Shown here one piece after another: positions 58,621 to 64,000 of a stretch of 64,000 bases of DNA. Position numbers and translations under genes: made by a program. Where the stretch lies: assembly GCA_027487555.1 (NCBI GenBank), contig JAIYDI010000019.1, positions 62,001 through 126,000 of the forward strand, in the 5' to 3' direction. The stretch's first letter is position 1, and each line of letters starts with the position of its first letter. The stretch is from Hyphomicrobiales bacterium. GTDB taxonomy: Bacteria > Pseudomonadota > Alphaproteobacteria > Rhizobiales > Devosiaceae. The notes below the pieces were generated by a model that saw only the letters and a program-made list of their open reading frames with translations, ran no database searches and had not been told where the DNA came from.

Positions 58621-59613
58621 TCACATGACCACTGCGAGGCCGCCAAACGAAATGCCGGCAGAGGTTCCAAGCAGCAGGGCGCGCTGCCCTTTGCCAAGCC
58701 GACCCTCCATGCGCGCGACATGCAACGCCGTCGGCAGCGAAGCTGCGACCTGATTGCCGAAGTCCCGGACGATACTCACCACCGCCGCGGGCGCAAAGCC
58801 TGACCGCCGCGCCAGATGCGCCAGTGCTCCGGGGCTCGCCTGATGCGGCACTACGATATCGACGTCGCCGCGCTCCCAACCGGCCTCCGACAGCACCCGG
58901 TCGAGGAAGGCCGGAAAGTGCTTCACCGTCAGTTTGTAGAGTGTCTCGCCGCGCATCTCGAACATGGAGTGGCGCGCATAGTCCTCCGGCTGGTTGTGAT
59001 AGTCATACCGCGTTCCGCCCGAGCCGATCCGACAAGCGTCAAAGGCCGACGGATAGGTCTCCATCGCCGCTGCCGCGAGATGCGCGGTGCCGTCGCCGGC
59101 AGAGAACACAGCGGCGGCCGCGCCGTCCCCGAAAAGGGCTGCCGTAAGTGGGTCGTCGTTCCAGGGCAGGGCGCGCGAGGCCACTTCTGAGGCAACGATC
59201 AAGCCTCGCCGATATCGTCCGCTCGCCAGCAGAGACGCCAGCATGTCGAGTGCCGTCAGAAAGCTGAGGCAGGTCGAGTTGATGTCGAAGGCCGCGCAAG
59301 CGCCATCGGCGATCCCCAGCCTATGCTGGATCAGTGGCGCTGTCGCCGGGATCGACTGATAGGGTACGGCCGCTGCGAACAGGATCACATCGATCTCGTC
59401 GGGCGACGCGTCCGCCGCCTCCAGCGCCTGCCGGCCCGCATCGACGGCCAGATCAATCTGGTCCTCGCTGCCGCAATAATACCGGCTCAGCACCCCGGTC
59501 CGCCGATAGAGCCAGCCTTCCGGCCTGCCGATCCGGCCATCGAGTTGAGACGAGTGCACCATTCCCGCTGGTGTCGCCGCGCCTGTTCCATCAAGGCGTA
59601 AGGGAAGCTTCAT
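58621..59613 (-). CDS. Ketoacyl synthase III (FabH/OleA-like)
   Basis: 330 residues from the ATG at 59613; upstream in-frame starts add a Cys/Arg/Val-rich stretch that does not look native. Active Cys116 in DINSTCLSFLTAL, His257 in VVPHQASPGALAHL and Asn287 in VRDFGNQVAASLP form the C-H-N triad. It condenses an acyl starter with malonyl-ACP (FabH-like) or joins two acyl units head-to-head (OleA-like). Not the housekeeping fabH, which usually sits next to plsX. First gene of the six-gene cluster. Confidence 0.92.
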   Translation of the reverse strand: MKLPLRLDGTGAATPAGMVHSSQLDGRIGRPEGWLYRRTGVLSRYYCGSEDQIDLAVDAGRQALEAADASPDEIDVILFAAAVPYQSIPATAPLIQHRLGIADGACAAFDINSTCLSFLTALDMLASLLASGRYRRGLIVASEVASRALPWNDDPLTAALFGDGAAAAVFSAGDGTAHLAAAAMETYPSAFDACRIGSGGTRYDYHNQPEDYARHSMFEMRGETLYKLTVKHFPAFLDRVLSEAGWERGDVDIVVPHQASPGALAHLARRSGFAPAAVVSIVRDFGNQVAASLPTALHVARMEGRLGKGQRALLLGTSAGISFGGLAVVM

Positions 59614-60235
59614 CGCGCCGACACATCGCCTGACAACCAACATAAACCATAAGGGTACAGCCCAGACACAGCAATGGCGGAGACCGGATTTCAGCGGAAC
59701 GATCAAGCGGACTGACCAATGTCAGCCCTAAAGTGACGTTCGACCGCCACCCGGATGATGGCGACACGGATCAGGCGCGCGTCGCAAAGGGACCCGATGT
59801 TCGTGCTTGGGATGAGGTTGCAACGGGAGCCGAAGCCGTGCCGCCCGACGAGATCAAGGACGTCGAGGATCAGCAGGGTCATCGTCGAGAAGTCGGTGTT
59901 TGCTCCGCCCTCGCGAGGCTTTTGGAGCTAGGACATCTTGGATCGCGATATCGACGGCACGCGGCCAGTTTTGCTGTGTTCTGCAAAACCCGACCAGCTT
60001 TTCACGTCTGCTTTCGCCGGAGCATTGGCAAGAGCTGCCAGTCCCCCTTCCCACCTCATCGCGGACGCCGACATCGAGGAAGCAGACTATCTGCTTTTGC
60101 CTGCCCTCGCATGACGACCAAGGTCTGAAACTCGCGCTTGGGCGCCCCTAAACGGGTGGTGCCATTGTCCGCCTTCGGGCAAGTGGTCTTCCAGGGCAAA
60201 GGACTGGGCTCGGGGCGTAAAGCGGCTGTTCAAGC
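59614..60235 (-). other. Intergenic region upstream of the ketoacyl-synthase cluster
   Basis: About 620 bases. The promoter of the cluster must lie near 59620-59760 (minus strand). A 58-codon plus-strand frame (59938-60114) looks mildly protein-like but is not supported. No RNA gene is seen. Confidence 0.4.
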
Positions 60236-61369
60236 TTACCAGTTGGTGAGCGAGCCATCGACCCTATGGAACAGCGGCAGGGCCTCGTGCTCGAACGGGT
60301 AACGCTTCAGCCCCTCCCAATCGACCTCAAGGCCGAGTCCCGGCGCATCCGAGGGGATCAGCCAGCCATCCTCCCAGCGGTGACCGCTGACGATGATATC
60401 GGAGAGGCTCTCTCCCGGTCGCCGCGGAAGCTCCTGTACCAGCATGTTCGGCGTCGCCATGTTCAGATGCAGGCAGGCCGCGGTGGAAACCGGGCCGATC
60501 GGATTATGTACAGCAATGTCGATGAAGTGCGTTTCACACCAGCCTGCGATCTTTCTCGCCTCGGTGAAGCCGGCCGCAATGCACATGTCGATCCGGGCAT
60601 AGTCGATCAGTTCCTCTTCGATGAGAGACCGAAACTGCCACTTGGTGCCGAGTTGTTCACCGGCGGCGATCGGTACCGCGGTCTGCTCCCGCAGGCGGCG
60701 GTACGATTCCGGGTTCTCGATACGGATGGGGTCCTCGATGAACATCGGGCGGTAGGCCTCGACGCCTCGGCACAGTCGCACCGCGTCTGGCACGCTGGTG
60801 CGCGTGTGCGCATCGAAGGCCAGCTCGATGTCCGGGCCAAGCTCGCCGCGCAACAGGCGGAACGTCTCGATCGCATAGTCGACGGCCTTGTGTGGCTCGT
60901 AGATGCCGTCACCGACGGGGCCACTCGACCAGCGCAGGCAGTTCCAGCCCTCTGCCACTCTGACGCGAGCATCAGCGAGCAGTGCCTCGGGCGTGGCGCC
61001 GCCAATGTGGCAGTAGCAGTCGACCTTGTCGCGAACCTTGCCACCAAGCAACTGGTACACCGGCACGCCCAGAGCCTTGCCCTTTATGTCCCAAAGGGCA
61101 ATGTCGATTGCCGCCATCGCAGAGGTGAGGACCTGGTTGGAGGGGTGAAAGCCGCTGCGCCACATCAACTGCCACAGATGCTCCGACCGCATCGGGTCCG
61201 CGCCGACCAGCAGCGGCGCCAGCGCACTGATTATGCCAGCGACGCCTTCCTCACGCGACGTGAGTCCGCCTTCGCCAATCCCGATGAGGCCGTCGTCGGT
61301 TTCGACCTTTACAAACAGCATGGTGCGCCACTCCTTTACCAGGTGCGCAGTCACCGACGTGATCTTCAT
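60236..61369 (-). CDS. Mandelate racemase/muconate lactonizing enzyme family, galactonate dehydratase-like
   Basis: 377 residues. Enolase-superfamily barrel with Mg ligands Asp in LAFDAHTRTS, Glu in FIEDPIRIENPES and Glu in PIAAGEQLGTKW, and the catalytic His in VHNPIGPVS. N-terminal capping domain MKITSVTAHLVKEW. The pattern is that of D-galactonate/D-arabinonate-type acid-sugar dehydratases, which make 2-keto-3-deoxy acids. Downstream of an aldehyde dehydrogenase and ThuA-like gene on the same strand, but with a 537-base gap. Confidence 0.92.
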   Translation of the reverse strand: MKITSVTAHLVKEWRTMLFVKVETDDGLIGIGEGGLTSREEGVAGIISALAPLLVGADPMRSEHLWQLMWRSGFHPSNQVLTSAMAAIDIALWDIKGKALGVPVYQLLGGKVRDKVDCYCHIGGATPEALLADARVRVAEGWNCLRWSSGPVGDGIYEPHKAVDYAIETFRLLRGELGPDIELAFDAHTRTSVPDAVRLCRGVEAYRPMFIEDPIRIENPESYRRLREQTAVPIAAGEQLGTKWQFRSLIEEELIDYARIDMCIAAGFTEARKIAGWCETHFIDIAVHNPIGPVSTAACLHLNMATPNMLVQELPRRPGESLSDIIVSGHRWEDGWLIPSDAPGLGLEVDWEGLKRYPFEHEALPLFHRVDGSLTNW

Positions 61370-61906
61370 CTTTCTTTCCCTTGCTGGGGCGTGGTCAGTT
61401 CGCGGCCGGCAGCCGTCTCACAGGATGGCTCGACTGGTGGTTGGCACGTCGCCGGGTTGTCGATCGCTTTGGGCACGCTGCAGACTTGCCGTCGAACAGG
61501 GTCAATAGGGCCCAGCATGCCAACTTTTTTGGGCATTCACCAGATTCAACAATGCGCTCTGCTCTTAGGATGGCATGCGACGGCAAGGTAGACCCGACCG
61601 CTTTCGCAAAGCCTCATCGCGGCGGTTGCTTCGGCAAATGCGGATCCCGCTGTCGACGGGGTTCCTGATCGACGAGAATGAACTCCGCGTGCGCCAAAAG
61701 CTGCACTTGTTCCAAAAATATGTGCCGGACGCTCTGGAGCTGTGGACGCGGCCCCCGAGCGTCCGGCCCCTCAATCGCTTGAGGGATGCCTTGGGCCTAG
61801 GGGTGTTGGTGGACTACCTCGCAGCACCTCCGCACCCGACATGCCGTCGGTGCTGACCATTCGGATTCGGCAGCCCACACACCTGGCGCCTGCCGCGCTG
61901 AACAGT
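61370..61906 (-). other. Intergenic region between aldehyde dehydrogenase and dehydratase genes
   Basis: About 540 bases with no supported gene on either strand; long random frames exist because of high GC. It may hold an own promoter for the dehydratase gene. Confidence 0.4.
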
Positions 61907-63421
61907 TCAGATCCACGCGCCACCATGCTCCAGCACCACATAGACGTTCTTCAACGTCGAGTATTCGTCGAATCCGCCTCTTCCCAACTCTCGACCCATG
62001 CCGCTTTGTCGAAAGCCCGAGATGCCCATCTCCGGCCCACCGGTGCCCGCGCCATTGATCCACGTCCGTCCGGCCCGCACCGCGCGTATGGTCTGGACTG
62101 CCTTGCCCAGATCATTGGTCCAGACATTCGCAGATAGTCCGTAGTTGGTGTCATTGGCCAGCCTTGTCGCCTCTTCCGGCGTATCGAAGGTTTGCACTGC
62201 AAGAACCGGCCCGAAGATTTCATCCCGGGTCACCGACATATGGGCTGCTGCCTCGGAAAATATGGTCGGGGCGAAGTAGTTACCAGAATTGCTCAGTCGC
62301 CGCCCCCCCACGACCAGCCCGGCGCCGTCGCGGATGCCTTCGGTGACATAGCGCTCGACCTTCTCCATATGCGGCCGGTGGATCATCGCACCGATCTTGG
62401 TACGGGGATCCAGAGGGTCCCCCACCGTCACGTTGCTGGCGATATGCACCAGCCGCTCCAGCATGGCGTCTTTGACCTCACGCTGCACGATCATCCGGCT
62501 ATTCGAGATACAGGCCTGTCCTTGACCGCCAAAAATCGACCGGGCAATGGTGTCGGCTGCGGCTTCAAGGTTTGCATCTGCAAAGACAATGGCAGGGCCC
62601 TTGCCGCCGAGTTCCAGCCCCACGCGCTTGATGCGGGCTGCCGCCAGTCCGCCAACAATCTGCCCCACGCGGAAGGACCCGGTGAAGTTGATCATGTCAC
62701 ACGCCGGATGCTCGGCAAAGAGTTGACCGACCGGGTTGCCATACCCGGTCACAACGTTGATCACTCCGTCTGGGATTCCAGCTTCACGCGCCAGTTCTGC
62801 CATGCGGATAGTCGAGCCTGACGTGAACTCGCTCGGCTTGACCACAACACAGCATCCCGCACCGAGCGCCCATGGCACACGCTCGGACCCAATCAGGAGC
62901 GGGAAATTCCAAGGGGTGACGATGCCAACCACGCCGATGGGCTGGCGCAGCATCAGGCCCAGGGCACCGGGGCCGAAATCGTTGTGGCTTTCGCCCTCCA
63001 GCCCGCGGGCATGGCCCGCTGCATATGACCAAAGCTCGGCCGAGTAGTTCATCTCTCCCCGCGCCTGCTCAAGCGTCTTGCCGACCTCGAGACACTCGAT
63101 CAATGCCAACTCCTCGCGGTGGGCGTGGATCAGTTCGCCCAGCCGCGCAATACGTCCAGCGCGGTCAGCCCCACTCATTCGGGGCCAGTGCCCCTCGTCA
63201 AAGGCGCGGCGGGCCGCAAGTATGGCCCGTTCGCTATCCTTCGCGCTGCCGTTCGGGATCTCGGACACGATCACGCCCTCATAGGCCGGGCTTTCGCGCC
63301 TCAGAGTTTCACCGCTGGCGGCATCGACGCTTTGCCCATTGATCAGCATCTGGAACCGCATTGGAGCGGCAAAACGCGGATCGGCTTTACGTGGCTCAAT
63401 GAAAGGCGCAAGTTTGTTCAT
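61907..63421 (-). CDS. NAD(P)-dependent aldehyde dehydrogenase
   Basis: 504 residues from the ATG at 63421 (six further residues possible upstream). Cofactor and catalytic motifs: TPWNFPLLIG, VVKPSEFTSGS, FTGSFRVGQ, the Glu in GLELGGKGP and catalytic Cys in GGQGQACISNSRMI, EIFGPVLAVQTF and GGFDEYSTLKNVYVV. It likely oxidises a sugar-derived aldehyde. The start codon ends one base from the stop of the upstream ThuA-like gene. Confidence 0.95.
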   Translation of the reverse strand: MNKLAPFIEPRKADPRFAAPMRFQMLINGQSVDAASGETLRRESPAYEGVIVSEIPNGSAKDSERAILAARRAFDEGHWPRMSGADRAGRIARLGELIHAHREELALIECLEVGKTLEQARGEMNYSAELWSYAAGHARGLEGESHNDFGPGALGLMLRQPIGVVGIVTPWNFPLLIGSERVPWALGAGCCVVVKPSEFTSGSTIRMAELAREAGIPDGVINVVTGYGNPVGQLFAEHPACDMINFTGSFRVGQIVGGLAAARIKRVGLELGGKGPAIVFADANLEAAADTIARSIFGGQGQACISNSRMIVQREVKDAMLERLVHIASNVTVGDPLDPRTKIGAMIHRPHMEKVERYVTEGIRDGAGLVVGGRRLSNSGNYFAPTIFSEAAAHMSVTRDEIFGPVLAVQTFDTPEEATRLANDTNYGLSANVWTNDLGKAVQTIRAVRAGRTWINGAGTGGPEMGISGFRQSGMGRELGRGGFDEYSTLKNVYVVLEHGGAWI

Positions 63422-63422
63422 G

Positions 63423-64000
63423 TCAGTGGTCCTGTGCACTGTCCCGTGCAGCCCAGTTCAGGCCACGGCGAAGCATCAGCCGCGCCTGGGGGTGGGAGAG
63501 TTCCTCGGGCGCGTGGCCCAATGCGGTGTAGAAGATGCGCCCCCCGCCGAAATGGCGCTTGACCACGACGGGCATCGTAACGCCTCGCACGGCTGGGTCG
63601 TGTTCGCCCGAAAAGCTGGTGGTGGCCAGGACTTCGACCGAGGGGTCATAGAGCAGGTAGTATTGTTCGGACTGGTAGTCGAAATCCTCGATTCCCTGCA
63701 TCAGGGGGTCATGAGGTCGCGTCACTGTCACCCTATACTTGGCGCCCATATCGCCGGGATGGGCAACCCAGTGCAAACCGCACAGGTAGTGGAATCGCAC
63801 CGCTCCGTGAAAAGACGCCGCAAGACCACCATGGTAGCCTGCCAGGCCAGTCCCGGCGCGTACGGCGAGGGTGAGGCTGTCGACTAGCGCGGGGTCGATG
63901 TGGTCATTGGTGATGACCGGTACCACAAGGTCATAGGTGGCAGCCTCGGCCAATGCTGCATAATCAGGAGTTAGGGTGATGGCGAAGCTGTCTTCCGCCA
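63423..64000 (-). CDS. ThuA-like (trehalose utilisation-type) protein, truncated by window edge
   Basis: The minus-strand frame runs open to base 64000, so the 5' end lies outside; at least 192 residues are visible. A TTG at 63953 is internal because coding sequence (DSFAITLTPDYAALAEA) continues upstream. ThuA/glutamine-amidotransferase-like features: GTGLAGYHGGLAASF, the HPGDMGAKYRVTVTRP segment, DFDYQSEQYYLLYDP and GGGRIFYTALGHAPEEL. ThuA-like proteins occur in operons for trehalose, keto-sugars and acid sugars; the biochemical role is not settled. Confidence 0.9.
   Translation of the reverse strand, partial: AEDSFAITLTPDYAALAEAATYDLVVPVITNDHIDPALVDSLTLAVRAGTGLAGYHGGLAASFHGAVRFHYLCGLHWVAHPGDMGAKYRVTVTRPHDPLMQGIEDFDYQSEQYYLLYDPSVEVLATTSFSGEHDPAVRGVTMPVVVKRHFGGGRIFYTALGHAPEELSHPQARLMLRRGLNWAARDSAQDH

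Noticed and set aside
53049-59613. Canonical oleABCD olefin cluster
   Set aside because: No OleB-type haloalkane-dehalogenase-fold hydrolase, the ligase is PaaK/F390-like, and two glycosyltransferases are included.
58621-59613. Housekeeping fabH
   Set aside because: It is not next to plsX or ihfA and has a specialised gene neighbourhood.
61575-61856. 93-codon plus-strand frame in the gap before the aldehyde dehydrogenase
   Set aside because: No ribosome binding site, no recognisable family and Arg-rich random-frame composition.

Overview
The window is GC-rich, densely packed DNA typical of a free-living alphaproteobacterium. The gene families (CUT1 ABC transporters with paired ATPases, a PTS-type DhaKLM system, PaoABC-like molybdo-hydroxylase, BMP-type ABC importer, MopB-like partner of a histidine kinase) fit the Hyphomicrobiales best, perhaps a Devosia-like soil or rhizosphere organism. 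That placement is inference. No rRNA, tRNA, CRISPR array, transposase or integrase was seen. Most of the window is accessory metabolism in tightly overlapping operons (many ATGA or GTGA stop/start overlaps).

Layout. 1-2500: 3' part of a long coiled-coil protein and two small unknown genes. 2538-5890 (minus): sensory operon of a periplasmic MopB-like protein, a PAS histidine kinase, a stand-alone receiver and a receiver fused to a MarR-like winged helix. 5891-7011: 1.1 kb without a convincing gene but with several near-perfect hairpins. 7012-12447: giant Gly-rich autotransporter whose signal peptide is interrupted by an in-frame TAG. 12950-15247: tex. 15591-17386 (minus): alpha/beta hydrolase and 2-oxoglutarate/Fe(II) oxygenase pair. 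17768-19902: SRPBCC protein, YciI/DGPF protein and an ECF42-type sigma factor.

19975-29895 (minus) is one 12-gene operon: binding protein, two permeases, a 59-residue membrane protein and two ATPases, then DhaL, DhaM, HPr, EI, a small HTH-like protein and DhaK. It couples import of an unknown polyol, triose or related substrate to PEP-dependent dihydroxyacetone phosphorylation. 30551-39401 (plus) is a second carbohydrate operon: Zn alcohol dehydrogenase, CUT1 transporter, two xylose-isomerase-like TIM-barrel isomerases/epimerases, a LacI repressor and an ABM monooxygenase. Two copies of the palindrome CTAAAGCGCTTTAG lie at its promoter and at the start of its binding-protein gene, and are likely operators for the LacI protein.

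40364-52728 is an N-heterocycle or aldehyde oxidation island: PaoABC-like molybdo-hydroxylase, MocA-like and XdhC-like maturation proteins (convergent), a GntR/FCD regulator, a BMP-type ABC importer and a cytosine-deaminase-like amidohydrolase.

53049-59613 (minus) is the most intriguing part: six genes for a FabH-like ketoacyl synthase, a metallo-beta-lactamase-fold hydrolase, an F390-synthetase/PaaK-like adenylate-forming enzyme, an extended SDR, a GT21 ceramide-glucosyltransferase-like enzyme and a UGT-like glycosyltransferase. Synthase, ligase and SDR resemble the OleA/OleC/OleD logic, so the cluster probably makes a glycosylated lipid-like product that I cannot match to a described compound. 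60236-64000 (minus): mandelate-racemase/galactonate-dehydratase-type enolase, aldehyde dehydrogenase and a ThuA-like protein cut by the window edge.
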